From positions 11,965-75,964 of the forward strand of contig JBEKUJ010000017.1 in the NCBI GenBank assembly GCA_049515135.1: DNA of 64,000 nt, given 5' to 3'. Below the pieces are notes generated by a model. The model was not told the origin of the DNA. It did no database searches and worked only from the letters and a program-made list of their open reading frames with translations. The position numbers were made by a program, and so were the translations under genes. Shown here piece after piece: positions 49,362 through 58,127 of this stretch; position 1 is the first letter of the stretch; every line of letters starts with the position of its first letter. Source of the stretch: Fen-1364 sp049515135. Its GTDB lineage: Bacteria; Spirochaetota; Spirochaetia; SZUA-6; Fen-1364.

Positions 49362-50193
49362 CCGCGCCCGCGGTCAGCCCTTCCACAAGGCGCGTCTGGA
49401 CAAATGAGAAAAGGATGATGGTCGGGACGATCGTGAGCACCGTTGCCGCCGCCACCTGTCCCCACCGCAGGATGAGAGCGCTCCCCAGTCTCTGGAGGGC
49501 AAGGGTGACGGTTGCGGTGGTCTGGCTCTGCGAAATGACGGACACCACAAGGTAGTCTCCCCAGGACACCACGAAGGCGTAGAAGGCGGCCACCGAGACA
49601 CCAGGCGCCGCCATGGGCAGGACCACTCTGGCAAGCGTCTGCCACAGGTTGCACCCGTCGATACGGGCCGAGTCCTCGATGTCCTTCGGGAGGTTGTCGA
49701 AATAGCCCTTCAGCATCCAGGCGGCGAAAGGCAGCACCAGCATGAGCTGACCAAGGACAACGCCGGCGATGGTATTGAAGAGCCTCAAGGCAAAGAGGAC
49801 TGTGTAGATCGGAATGAGAAGGAGCACAACGGGGAACATCTGGGTGGAGAAAACGCCCATGATGTAGGCGTTGCGGCCGCGAATGGGATATCGGCTTAAG
49901 CCGTAGGCGCCGAGGATGGACAGGGCCATGGACAGGACCGTCACGAACAGCGCAATGCGCAGCGAGTTCCAGAAGTACTTGGGGAAATCAGTGACGGAGA
50001 GCACCGTTGCATAGTTGGATAGAGTGAACTGCCCAGCCGGAGTCCCCACCTTGCCGCTGAAGATGGCGTCCGTGGACCGAAAGGAGCTGTAGGTCACCCA
50101 GAGCATGGGAGAGATGAAGAAGAACAGCGCCAGGAGGCAGATGAGATACGTCAGGATGATGCGTACGATCCGTCTTTGCCGCTTTGTGGCCAT
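49351..50193 (-). CDS. carbohydrate ABC transporter permease (MalG type)
   Basis: A 280-residue inner-membrane permease with six transmembrane helices, the MalG/LacG group. SARIDGCNLWQTLARVVLPM is the EAA loop that docks the ATPase (E-x-A-x-x-D-G-A form, here with Ser/Cys changes), and AFYAFVVSWGDYLVVSVISQ follows, with a conserved W-x-x-Y/F. It starts 3 bases after the stop of the partner permease. There is no ATPase gene in this operon, so it should use a shared MsiK/UgpC-type ATPase encoded elsewhere. Confidence 0.92.
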   Translation of the reverse strand: MATKRQRRIVRIILTYLICLLALFFFISPMLWVTYSSFRSTDAIFSGKVGTPAGQFTLSNYATVLSVTDFPKYFWNSLRIALFVTVLSMALSILGAYGLSRYPIRGRNAYIMGVFSTQMFPVVLLLIPIYTVLFALRLFNTIAGVVLGQLMLVLPFAAWMLKGYFDNLPKDIEDSARIDGCNLWQTLARVVLPMAAPGVSVAAFYAFVVSWGDYLVVSVISQSQTTATVTLALQRLGSALILRWGQVAAATVLTIVPTIILFSFVQTRLVEGLTAGAVKG

Positions 50194-50196
50194 GCG

Positions 50197-51072
50197 TTAC
50201 CCCTGCTGTCTCTGATAGATGCGGATGTAGACCATGAAGTAGATCATGAGGAGCACGAACATCACCGTGCCGATGCTGGAAGCGTATCCGATGGTGTAGC
50301 TGATCCACGACTGCTGGTAGAGATACACGGGAAGCACCTCCGTGGCGTACACCGGGCCGCCGCCGGTGGTCAGGTACACCATGTCGAAGTTGTTGAAGGT
50401 CCACAGGACGTGGATGGTCACCATCACGATGATCATGTTGCGGCAGCCGGGAACGGTGATTCTGAAGAAGCTGTCCACGGGCCCCGCCCCGTCTATCTCC
50501 GCGGCTTCGTACAGGCTGTGAGGGATTGCCTGCATGGCCGCGAGGAAAGCGATCCCATAGAACGGCACGTTGCGCCAGAGGTGGAGGAGGACCATGGCGG
50601 GAAGAGCGGCATGAAGGTCGCCGAACCAGAAAGAATTGGCCTTGATCCCCAGGAGCCGCAGCACGATGTTCACGTACCCGTACCCGGGCTCCACCATGAA
50701 GGTGAACATGACCGCGGTTGCAGCCACGGGGATGACCCAGCTGGCCATGATGACGCTCCGAAACAAGCGTATGCCCGGCAGCTCCTGCTTGAGCGCAAGT
50801 GCCAGGATCATGCCCAGGACCAGCTGCAGGAAAACGGCGGCGGCCGTCAGAACAAGTGAGTGCCACAGAGACGACCAGAACACAGGGTCCGCGAACAGCT
50901 TTGTGAAGTTTGCCAGTCCAACGCCCCGCAGCCCTTTGTTGAGGAGGTTTGCATCCGTGAAGGACAAGCGGATCCCCTCGATCAAGGGGAAGATCGAGAA
51001 AAGCGCCATGATGAGAAGGGTCGGCAGGAGGAGAGCCAGGCCGCTGTTCTCCTGGATGATCCGTGGTCTCAC
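50197..51072 (-). CDS. carbohydrate ABC transporter permease (MalF type)
   Basis: A 291-residue inner-membrane permease of the MalF/UgpA group with six transmembrane helices. GLALLLPTLLIMALFSIFPL is the first helix. LYEAAEIDGAGPVDSFFRIT then VPGCRN is a near-consensus EAA loop (E-A-A-x-I-D-G-A). FNNFDMVYLTTGGGP is the usual following motif. The GTG at 51072 is preferred because AGGAG is 6 bases upstream; upstream in-frame codons up to 51162 would extend into low-complexity sequence. It forms a heterodimer with the MalG-type protein. Confidence 0.92.
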   Translation of the reverse strand: MRPRIIQENSGLALLLPTLLIMALFSIFPLIEGIRLSFTDANLLNKGLRGVGLANFTKLFADPVFWSSLWHSLVLTAAAVFLQLVLGMILALALKQELPGIRLFRSVIMASWVIPVAATAVMFTFMVEPGYGYVNIVLRLLGIKANSFWFGDLHAALPAMVLLHLWRNVPFYGIAFLAAMQAIPHSLYEAAEIDGAGPVDSFFRITVPGCRNMIIVMVTIHVLWTFNNFDMVYLTTGGGPVYATEVLPVYLYQQSWISYTIGYASSIGTVMFVLLMIYFMVYIRIYQRQQG

Positions 51073-51199
51073 ATCGGGCTCCTGTCTGTCAATCTTCTGC
51101 GGAACAAAAAAAGGCCGCGGGAACGGCGGTGAACCCCGCGCCCGCGTGCCGGATTGAGCCAAGAAACGGCGCGATCGACGATTGTCACCCGACCGCGCC

Positions 51200-51224
51200 G
51201 GAAAAGCAACCCCTCGAAGGGTAT
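51200..51224 (-). terminator. attenuator-like hairpin after the binding-protein gene
   Basis: In the minus-strand RNA, ACCC-TTCGA-GGGGT at 51209-51222 is followed by TTGCTTTTCC. It lies just after the binding-protein stop and 130 bases before the permease genes. It would cut most transcripts there and let a fraction read into the permeases, as in many maltose-type operons. Confidence 0.55.
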
Positions 51225-51230
51225 GCCCTG

Positions 51231-52562
51231 TTAGATCTGTCCGCCCGTCACGAGCGCCTGCACGGTGTCATGCAGCCACTGCGCCGCGTCATGCGGCGAC
51301 TTCTGAGCATAGACGACGAAGTTGACTGCCCGCATGTTGGCATCGCTGACAGGGCCCCAGTTGACGGGCTCCTGCGCGTGGGCCTGCGGAAGCAGGGCGG
51401 CAAACATCTTGATCCAGTTGCCCAGCGGACCCTGGAAGGCCGGCAGATCGAGGGAGTCCGTCCGGGCCGGAATTCCACCCGAGCTCGCCATCCAGTTGCC
51501 CATATTCTCCTTGGAGGTGACAAACTGAATCAGCTTCCACGCGCCTGCCTTGTCCTTGGAATAGTGGTTCATCATGATGGGCTTCACTTCGAGATACGTG
51601 CCAGCAACGCCGCCGTCGGGAACGGGGAGGGCGGTGACGATGGAAGTGTCCAGTATCTTCTGAGCCGTGGGGTCATTGTTGCGCCTGCCCCAGAGCCACG
51701 GTCCTTCGGGTGCCATGGCCCACTTGCCGGAGGCATAGCCGGGGTCTTCGCTTGGCCAGCCGTTCCCGCGCTCTTCAGGGTTGGCCGCGGGGTTGTCGCC
51801 AGTGTATGCCTGCCCGTAAAGGGTCAGGATCTTCTCCAGCTGGTCAACAGTGGGATTGTAGGTCTTCTGGCTTCCCGACACGGTGAACATCGGTTTGCCC
51901 TCTCCCACCTGGAACCACCAGGAAATGAACTCCTGCGGAGCGCGCGGATCGCCGACTTTGGTGCAGAGGAACAGGCCCCACATCTGCTTGTTCGAGGCCT
52001 TGGTGATTGCCTGGGCGGTGCTGATCAGCTCAGACCACGTCTTGGGAACCGACAGGTTATACTGATCAAGAACATCCTTGCGATAGATCAACCCTCTGGC
52101 GTTCGTGTTGTACGGGATTCCGTACAGCTTGCCGCCGATTGTCAAAGGGGCAAGCGTTGCAGGAACGAACTGGCTCTTTTCAGCCCAGCCGTTGAAATAC
52201 GAATCCAGGGGCTCGATATCGCCTTTCTGGACATACACGGCCGTGTCCTCGAGTAGTCCCTCAATAACGTCAGGCGAACCGCTCTGGGCCTGCACGAGGT
52301 ACTTTTCTCTCTGGGGTCCATAGTCGCCCGGCCCGAAGAAGTTGTCGACGTTGTAGTCCGGCAGGACGGTCTTTACGTTTGCAACCCATTGCTTCACGTA
52401 GTCGGGTGAAACCTCCTGGGTCACGAAAGGCATGGCCCAGAACGAGAGTGTTCCCTTGGCGCCTCCGCCGCCTTCCGCCTTTCCGCCGGCAAATGCCGCC
52501 GCAGCGCTGCTCAGGAGCAGGGCCGCAACGAGAATGCAGACAATACTTTGAATTCGTCTCAT
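51231..52562 (-). CDS. carbohydrate ABC transporter substrate-binding protein (MalE type)
   Basis: A 443-residue extracellular solute-binding protein of family 1. The signal peptide MRRIQSIVCILVAALLLSSA ends in FAGGKAEGGG, a form common in spirochaete binding proteins and supporting the assignment of the organism. The mature part has SFWAMPFVTQEVSPDYVKQW, GSPDVIEGLLEDTAVYVQKG, LYGIPYNTNARGLIYRKDVL and WAMAPEGPWLWGRRN, all standard for the fold. It is the first gene of the binding protein-MalF-MalG operon, with an unusually long leader (see 52563-52866) and a hairpin after it. The sugar is unknown. Confidence 0.92.
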   Translation of the reverse strand: MRRIQSIVCILVAALLLSSAAAAFAGGKAEGGGGAKGTLSFWAMPFVTQEVSPDYVKQWVANVKTVLPDYNVDNFFGPGDYGPQREKYLVQAQSGSPDVIEGLLEDTAVYVQKGDIEPLDSYFNGWAEKSQFVPATLAPLTIGGKLYGIPYNTNARGLIYRKDVLDQYNLSVPKTWSELISTAQAITKASNKQMWGLFLCTKVGDPRAPQEFISWWFQVGEGKPMFTVSGSQKTYNPTVDQLEKILTLYGQAYTGDNPAANPEERGNGWPSEDPGYASGKWAMAPEGPWLWGRRNNDPTAQKILDTSIVTALPVPDGGVAGTYLEVKPIMMNHYSKDKAGAWKLIQFVTSKENMGNWMASSGGIPARTDSLDLPAFQGPLGNWIKMFAALLPQAHAQEPVNWGPVSDANMRAVNFVVYAQKSPHDAAQWLHDTVQALVTGGQI

Positions 52563-52866
52563 ACGTGTAACTCCTTCTCTGGAGAGTTTAGCATTCCTGG
52601 CATGACGCCATCCCTGAAGCCGTCCGTCGGCATGTTCCCTGATGCCTGGAGACTTTTTTCAGCATCACCTCCTTCCAACTGGTTGTCCGGGAAATACGAC
52701 GAGGGACGGTCTGCTGGGCTGCGTCCGCCGGGTGAGGAATGAATGTGTGACGTGAAAATTACATGAGAGAAGCAGGCATGAGATGACTGACTGAAGACCG
52801 CATCACCCCACACGGATCCCAGGTTAATGAAAACCCGAAAACCATGTCAAGGGCTTATGGTACATA
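52563..52866. other. long leader/intergenic region upstream of the MalE-type gene
   Basis: About 300 bases without a gene between the hybrid kinase stop and the binding-protein start. It holds the predicted minus-strand promoter at 52821-52850 and a leader of roughly 250 bases. A single GGTAC half site occurs at 52857-52861. No riboswitch, tRNA or repeat is recognised by eye. Confidence 0.5.
52821..52850 (-). promoter_or_regulatory. candidate promoter of the MalE-type operon
   Basis: On the minus strand a consensus TTGACA (plus positions 52845-52850) is followed after 18 bases by TAACCT (52821-52826), a weak -10. It would start a transcript about 250 bases before the gene. A closer, unseen promoter is possible. 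Confidence 0.4.
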
Positions 52867-54573
52867 TCAGGTTTCTGGATTCGATTCTCCCTGCTGAAGT
52901 GACTTTCGGACCCTGGAAAGCAGGCCCACCTCGTCGAATGGCTTTTCTAGAAGGTCGGCGTCAGGCTCCAGCATCCCGTGACGAGAAACAAGGTCCTCGG
53001 AATAGCCTGACATATAGAGGATTCTCACTCCGGGCTGCAGCGCGCGAAGTCTGAGCGCCAGTTCGGGGCCGCTCATGCGCGGCATGACCACATCAGTCAG
53101 CAGGAGGTGCACCTCACGATGCGTCGAGCTGACGATCTGCAGGGCTGCGTCGCCGCTGTCTGCCTCCAGCACACGATAGCCGTTCCTCTCCAGGAGTGCG
53201 CGACAGTAATTCCGCAGGGCTTCCTCATCCTCCACCAGGAGTATCGTGCCGCCGCCCCGGTCCGATGAACCCGGCACGGGCCGGCCCGGGTCCGCGGACC
53301 GCGGCTCGAAGGCCCTCGGGAGGGAGATCTGGAAGGTGGTCCCTTCTCCTACCGCGCTGGTGCAGTAGATGTAGCCCCCGCTCTGCTTGATGATCCCGTA
53401 CACGGTTGCAAGTCCGAGGCCGGTGCCCTTGCCCATCTCCTTGGTCGTGAAGAAGGGCTCGAAGATCCGGGTGAGAGTCTGGTCGTCCATTCCCATGCCG
53501 GTGTCCGCGACGGTGAGCATCACGTATTCACCGGGCGGCATTTCCGGATGGGCCGCCTGCGCGGCGGCAAGCTTGAGGTTGGAGGTCCGAAAGGAAAGGA
53601 TGCCTCCCCGCGGCATCGCATCACGGGCATTGGCGGCCAGATTCATGATCACCTGCTCGAGCTGCCCCTGGTCCGCCCTGACGTTTCCCGCGTCCGGTTG
53701 AAGGTGGATCTTCAGCTCGATGTCCTCACCGATCATGCGCGGAAGGATCTTCTCCATGCGCCGCACGATCTCGCCGAGGCTGAGGATACGCGGCTGGAGG
53801 ATCTGTTTGCGGCTGAAGGCCAGGAGCTGGGCAGTGAGATCAGCCGCCCTGTCCACGGCCCTCCTGACCTCACGCATGTCGGCCCGCAGGGAGCCCGTTT
53901 CCGGCAGTCCCTCCTCCACCAGCTCCGTGTAGCCCCGTATCACCGTGATAAGGTTGTTGAAATCGTGAGCAATTCCGCCAGCAAGCCTTCCCACCGCCTC
54001 CATCTTGCGCGCCTGCGAGAGCTGCTCTTCGCTTCGGCGAAGCGCCGTCTCTGCCTGGACCCGCGCGGAGATGTCCAGAACGCTGACCAGCATGTAGGGG
54101 TAGGGATCGTCTTCCGGCGGGATGTACATCCGGATCGCGATGTCGATCCTCTTGCCGGTGGTCGTCACCGCGTTGGACTCCGCGGCGCAGTACCTCCTGC
54201 CCTCCCACACTGCAAGGATGTTGTCCCGCATACTGGCGCGAGCCGCAGGGTCCCGCAGATCGAGCCGTGAGTCCAGCGGTCCGCGCAGAGATTGGGCCCT
54301 GGCCACTTCGTAGAGGGCCAGGGTGGCCTCGTTCACATCGACCACCCGGATCAAGCGGGCGGCCTCACCCAGGAAATCCGGGTTGGAATCCAGCCAGGCT
54401 CCCAGGTCATCCACGCCTTGGGCCCGCAGCTCCTTGAGCGCGGCCCGAAGCCCGGCTATGTCCTCTTCCCAGAGGGAGACCGCAGAATGCTGGAAGATAC
54501 TCCTGTAGCGCGATTCCCCATGAGACAGAACAGGCCTGCCCCTTGCGGCCCCCTTTCGCGGGCGTGCGTGCAC
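52867..54573 (-). CDS. PAS-histidine kinase-receiver hybrid sensor
   Basis: A 568-residue cytoplasmic hybrid kinase with no membrane segment. An N-terminal PAS domain (about residues 18-175: SRYRSIFQHSAVSLWEEDIA, then FIVE-type VVDVNEATLALYEVA) senses a signal. The dimerisation helix has His203 in GRLAGGIAHDFNNLITVIRG, and the ATPase domain shows NLAANARDAMPRGG, VADTGMGM and GTGLGLATVYGIIKQ. A receiver domain (about 440-560) follows with acidic VEDEE and phospho-acceptor Asp494 in LLLTDVVMPRMSG. This family autophosphorylates and passes phosphate to its own receiver; no output domain is present. The start is a GTG six bases after the FecR/DUF6600 gene stop, so the two may be co-transcribed. 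The exact start is uncertain. Confidence 0.88.
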   Translation of the reverse strand: MHARPRKGAARGRPVLSHGESRYRSIFQHSAVSLWEEDIAGLRAALKELRAQGVDDLGAWLDSNPDFLGEAARLIRVVDVNEATLALYEVARAQSLRGPLDSRLDLRDPAARASMRDNILAVWEGRRYCAAESNAVTTTGKRIDIAIRMYIPPEDDPYPYMLVSVLDISARVQAETALRRSEEQLSQARKMEAVGRLAGGIAHDFNNLITVIRGYTELVEEGLPETGSLRADMREVRRAVDRAADLTAQLLAFSRKQILQPRILSLGEIVRRMEKILPRMIGEDIELKIHLQPDAGNVRADQGQLEQVIMNLAANARDAMPRGGILSFRTSNLKLAAAQAAHPEMPPGEYVMLTVADTGMGMDDQTLTRIFEPFFTTKEMGKGTGLGLATVYGIIKQSGGYIYCTSAVGEGTTFQISLPRAFEPRSADPGRPVPGSSDRGGGTILLVEDEEALRNYCRALLERNGYRVLEADSGDAALQIVSSTHREVHLLLTDVVMPRMSGPELALRLRALQPGVRILYMSGYSEDLVSRHGMLEPDADLLEKPFDEVGLLSRVRKSLQQGESNPET

Positions 54574-54579
54574 AACGGT

Positions 54580-56517
54580 CTAGTTGCCGCCCGGTCCGCC
54601 CTGCGGCCTTTGCCCACCCTGCGGCCCCGGTTCACCCTGCGGCCCCGGTTCACCCTGCGGCCCCTGCCCGCCCTGCGGCCCCTGCCCGCCCTGCGGCCCC
54701 TGCCCGCCCTGCGGCCCCTGCTCGCCTCCCTGCTCAGGCCTCTTCTTCTTCAGAATATCGTCGTTCGACGGCCCGGGCTGGCCCCCTGGCCCACCCGGCT
54801 GTACCCGCGGTCCTTGCCCTTGCGGCCCCCGTGGTCCTTGCGGTCCCGGCGGCGTCCCTGCCTGCGACCCACGCGATCCTTGCGGCCCCGGCTGCACTCT
54901 GGGCCCGGGCTGACCGGCTCCTGATCCCGGGGAGACCACTCGCGGTCCCTGAGGATTTCCTGGCTGCGGGCCCTGCCCTCCCTGGATCCGCTGAGGCCCG
55001 CCTTGAGACCGAGCGGCCGGGTTCACGACCACCGGCGGACTCTGCCCCGGCGAAGTCCTCCGCAAGCCCTGGAGCGTAGTCTGGTCTACAGGTCTTCCAG
55101 GATGAGCCTGCATGGCTTGCTGCCGGGCGGCAAAAGGCACCGGAGCCGGGGGCGGAGCCACCCGGGCCACGACCGGCCGCGACATGATCATGGCCGGCGG
55201 CTGCGCCGCGGGGCCCATCACCGGCCGGCCGTAAACGCTCTCCCTCACGGGCGCCACGGGGGCATATGTGCCCCGAACCGGAGCCCGCATGATTTCTGCA
55301 TTCGACACGGCAAACGCCGAGCTGTTCACAGGTTGTGCGCCCACAAACGCCCGGTTCGGCACGGCCACCACCGCGCCCGGCACGGAACGGTTCACCCATC
55401 GGTAGGTTGTTACGTTGATGGTCTGCGCGTTCATGACTGTCACGTGACTGATGTTGATGTTCCGTACGTAGACATTGCTCACTGCATAGGGAGGAACGTA
55501 CGGCTCACGCGGGCCGAGGGGGAACCACGCCACGCCTCCGGCGGATCCCATGGAGGAGCCCCAGCCGTTCCCGCCGACAAAGACCACAAGAGCGGGGGCG
55601 TAGATGGGACGGACGACAATCCTCCCGGGAACCCATACCCAAGCCCCGCCGAAAAACGTCCAGCGTCCATAGTGGAAAGGCGCAAAGCCCCAGGGCGCAT
55701 CGTCGATCCATGTCCAGCCCCAGGGATCCACCCAGGCCCAGTGCCCGTAGCGGTAGGGCGCCCAACCCACCTCAACCGTGGGCTGCCACACCGCACCATA
55801 CCCCGGCATGACCCGCCACACGCCATTGGCGTCCAGGTCCTCGACCCCGATCATCTCCCGGGGCACGTACTGCGTCGACGCCATCCGATCTTCCCCGCGG
55901 TCCCGGTCCTGGCACCACTGGTCCCACTCGTCGGGCTCGCCGGCCATGCTCGCTTCATAGCTTGGGGAATCGAGGCCGGATATGTCGGCGGCCTGGTCCG
56001 GGTAGACGGAGAAGGAGGAGTCCCCGGCCATGACCTCGGCTTCGCCGGACCGCACCGTGAGGCTCGAGTCCCCTGTTTCCTGTACGTCCACTCGGTAGCT
56101 GCCGGGCTGCGTCAGCGTAATGCTGGAGTTGGGGGTGTCCACCTCCACGACCTCGTTCGGGTCCAGGCGGCGCAGCCTGATGTTCAGCGATCCGGTGGAA
56201 AGCCGGATCTGCATTGTCTGGTCATCCAGGTTCAGCAAGGAGAACTCCGTGTTCGATGCCAGGCGGATGGCAGTGGAGCCGACATGTATCTCCGCCTGTC
56301 CGTCCTGGTCCGCCCAGAGATGGTCGCCTGCGGTGAGCGGATAGTTCAGAGTGGCAGGAACCCAGTCCTCCATGCTGCCCGGGCGGAAAGAGACCGTCCC
56401 CGTAAGGAGGTTTATGCGGCCCACCCGGTCGGGCGGATCAGCCCACAGAAGGCCGCCGCACCCGAGCACAATGAGCATGCCCACGAATGCCAGGACCAGT
56501 TTTTTGTTTGTTTTCAT
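54580..56517 (-). CDS. FecR-domain/DUF6600 envelope protein with collagen-like tail
   Basis: A 645-residue secreted protein. MKTNKKLVLAFVGMLIVLGC then GGLLWADP is a signal peptide; Cys20 could be lipidated, or signal peptidase I could cut after WA. Residues about 35-170 resemble a FecR domain (VGRINLLTGTVSFRPG, then TQPGSYRVDVQETGDSSLTV). Residues about 215-310 are DUF6600, recognised by its Trp/Tyr-rich repeats: YGAVWQPTVEVGWAPYRYGH and GWTWIDDAPWGFAPFHYGRW. The last 150 residues are low complexity, with collagen-like G-P-Q repeats that reach a perfect 18-base DNA repeat near the 3' end. Function is unknown; a surface or periplasmic structural role is likely. Confidence 0.82.
   Translation of the reverse strand: MKTNKKLVLAFVGMLIVLGCGGLLWADPPDRVGRINLLTGTVSFRPGSMEDWVPATLNYPLTAGDHLWADQDGQAEIHVGSTAIRLASNTEFSLLNLDDQTMQIRLSTGSLNIRLRRLDPNEVVEVDTPNSSITLTQPGSYRVDVQETGDSSLTVRSGEAEVMAGDSSFSVYPDQAADISGLDSPSYEASMAGEPDEWDQWCQDRDRGEDRMASTQYVPREMIGVEDLDANGVWRVMPGYGAVWQPTVEVGWAPYRYGHWAWVDPWGWTWIDDAPWGFAPFHYGRWTFFGGAWVWVPGRIVVRPIYAPALVVFVGGNGWGSSMGSAGGVAWFPLGPREPYVPPYAVSNVYVRNINISHVTVMNAQTINVTTYRWVNRSVPGAVVAVPNRAFVGAQPVNSSAFAVSNAEIMRAPVRGTYAPVAPVRESVYGRPVMGPAAQPPAMIMSRPVVARVAPPPAPVPFAARQQAMQAHPGRPVDQTTLQGLRRTSPGQSPPVVVNPAARSQGGPQRIQGGQGPQPGNPQGPRVVSPGSGAGQPGPRVQPGPQGSRGSQAGTPPGPQGPRGPQGQGPRVQPGGPGGQPGPSNDDILKKKRPEQGGEQGPQGGQGPQGGQGPQGGQGPQGEPGPQGEPGPQGGQRPQGGPGGN
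54598..54723. repeat. 18-base tandem repeat in the collagen-like coding tail
   Basis: Seven consecutive 18-base units of the form CCCTGCGGCCCCTGCCCG, with small changes in the first, second, third and last, encode hexapeptides (GPQGGQ or GPQGEP) on the minus strand. The near-identical central copies suggest recent slippage, so copy number may vary among strains. Confidence 0.85.
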
Positions 56518-56632
56518 GTTCGTCTCCGGAAGCCCTTGAGAGGCTTGTATCCTCATAAAATGGTATCTCCCTGCTGGCTGACTGTCAATTCAAGTCAGGC
56601 CCTCCGAGGGCCACGCCAGGTGCGCGTGAAAG

Positions 56633-56677
56633 AAAATTAACACATTGATAACACCGCCCGAGCCGGATTGGTATACT
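56633..56677 (+). promoter_or_regulatory. candidate promoter region of the first htrA gene
   Basis: AAAATTAACA at 56633-56642 and an extended -10 TGGTATACT (TATACT at 56672-56677) precede the gene. The same upstream block and spacing occur before the paralogue at 60592 (60513-60522 and 60554-60559). I could not identify a standard -35 at 17 bases, so a non-vegetative or extended -10 promoter is possible. Confidence 0.45.
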
Positions 56678-56711
56678 TTCCTTGGAGAGGTTTTTTATGG
56701 AGGTTTCTTTC

Positions 56712-58127
56712 ATGACCAAGCGACGCGCGGCGAGTATCGGGTTGATCCTTCTTCTGGCTTTCCCAGGGCTTGTTTCCGCCCAGGCCCCCAATGCCCTTCA
56801 GTCCATGCAGGCTGCCTTCCGGCAGGTGGCGCAGAAGGTGCTTCCCGTCATTGTGGAAATCGACGTCACCGAAGTCATCAAGCAGAGACAGCCTCAGCTG
56901 GACCTTCCGTTCGACTGGTTCTTCGGCCAGCCCCAGCCCAATGGCGGAGAGCGGTCATTTCGACAATCCGGCCTGGGATCCGGCATCATAGTGCGCAAGG
57001 CCGGAAACACGGTTTACGTCTTGACCAACAACCACGTGGTCAAGGACGCCACCGACATCAGCGTAAGAATGAACGACGGCCGCATTTCCAAGGCAAAGGT
57101 GGTGGGCGCGGACCCGCGGAAGGACATGGCGCTGGTGTCATTCGAGACGCAAGACCAGGTGAGCCTGGCCGAGCTGGGAGATTCCAACTCGCTGGAGGTG
57201 GGGGACATTGTTTTTGCCGTGGGCAATCCCCTGGGCTTTACCTCCTCGGTGACGATGGGAATCGTGAGCGCTCTTGGCCGTCGGGCGCCCAGCGGCGATG
57301 TTGCCACGTACACGGACTATGTCCAGACCGACGCTCCGATCAACCAGGGCAACTCGGGCGGCGCGCTGGTGAACATCCGGGGTCAGGTCATCGGGATGAA
57401 TACATGGATCGCCGCCCCCAGCGGCGGGAACGTCGGGCTCGGGTTTGCAATCCCCATCAACAACGCGCGGCAGGCCATTGACGACTTCATCGCCAAGGGA
57501 CGGGTGGAGTACGGCTGGCTTGGGGTGCAGATCGGAGACATCCAAAGCGATGGACCGTCCCTTGCCATTGCCCGGGACCTCAAGGTGGAAGGCACGAAAG
57601 GCGCCTTCATCTGGAACCTCTACCGGGGCTCCCCGGCGGACAAGGCCGGGCTTCTTCCCGGCGATTTCGTGACCAGGGTGGAAGGCAAGAGCATCACCGA
57701 CAGCAGCGAGCTCACCCAGATCATCGGCTCGCTCCCTGCCGGTGAATCGCGGGAGTTCACCGTGGTCCGCTACGGGAAACCCCTCACGCTGCGCGTCACC
57801 ATTGGCCGGCGGGACGACCAGGACCGCGTGGCGCAGTCGAAAAACCTGTGGCCTGGGCTGTCAGCCGTTCCCCTCACCGACGAGGTGCGCCAGGACCAGA
57901 ACATTCCCCGGGGAGTCCGCGGGGTCATCGTGGGTGACATCACGGATCAGAACACGCCGGCAGCCGTCGCGGGGATCCAGGCAGGGGACATCATCAAGAC
58001 CGTCAGCGGGAAAAACGTGAACAGCATGATGGACTACTACCGGACGCTGAACGAAGCCTCCGGGCGGATGGTAAGCTTCGGGATACTGCGCGACGGGAAT
58101 GACATCACCATCGGGCTCACCCGGTGA
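56712..58127 (+). CDS. HtrA/DegQ-type periplasmic serine protease
   Basis: A 471-residue secreted protease-chaperone. MTKRRAASIGLILLLAFPGL then VSAQA is a signal peptide with a cut after SA-Q. The protease domain has His108 (VLTNNHVVKDATDI), Asp138 (DPRKDMALVSF) and Ser205 (NQGNSGGALVN). Two PDZ domains (about 240-335 and 365-465) follow, the first with GSPADKAGLLPGDFV. The start at 56712 has GGAGG 8 bases upstream; ATGs at 56682 and 56697 are rejected because the same ATGGAGG layout recurs before the paralogue at 60592. It should degrade misfolded periplasmic proteins. Overlapping gene rluA follows. Confidence 0.95.
   Translation: MTKRRAASIGLILLLAFPGLVSAQAPNALQSMQAAFRQVAQKVLPVIVEIDVTEVIKQRQPQLDLPFDWFFGQPQPNGGERSFRQSGLGSGIIVRKAGNTVYVLTNNHVVKDATDISVRMNDGRISKAKVVGADPRKDMALVSFETQDQVSLAELGDSNSLEVGDIVFAVGNPLGFTSSVTMGIVSALGRRAPSGDVATYTDYVQTDAPINQGNSGGALVNIRGQVIGMNTWIAAPSGGNVGLGFAIPINNARQAIDDFIAKGRVEYGWLGVQIGDIQSDGPSLAIARDLKVEGTKGAFIWNLYRGSPADKAGLLPGDFVTRVEGKSITDSSELTQIIGSLPAGESREFTVVRYGKPLTLRVTIGRRDDQDRVAQSKNLWPGLSAVPLTDEVRQDQNIPRGVRGVIVGDITDQNTPAAVAGIQAGDIIKTVSGKNVNSMMDYYRTLNEASGRMVSFGILRDGNDITIGLTR

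Noticed and set aside
52857..52861. GGTAC half site as a third operator of the GntR/LacI-type regulator
   Set aside because: The other arm is absent (GGTACATATC), and a five-base match is expected by chance at this scale.
54598..54723. Possible CRISPR-like array
   Set aside because: The units are contiguous 18-base repeats with no spacers, in frame within a collagen-like coding tail.
54543..56640. Long open frames on the plus strand opposite the FecR/DUF6600 gene
   Set aside because: They are shadows of a Gly/Pro-rich, GC-rich coding strand. The minus-strand product has a signal peptide and recognisable domains, whereas the plus-strand products are Pro/Ala/His/Arg strings.
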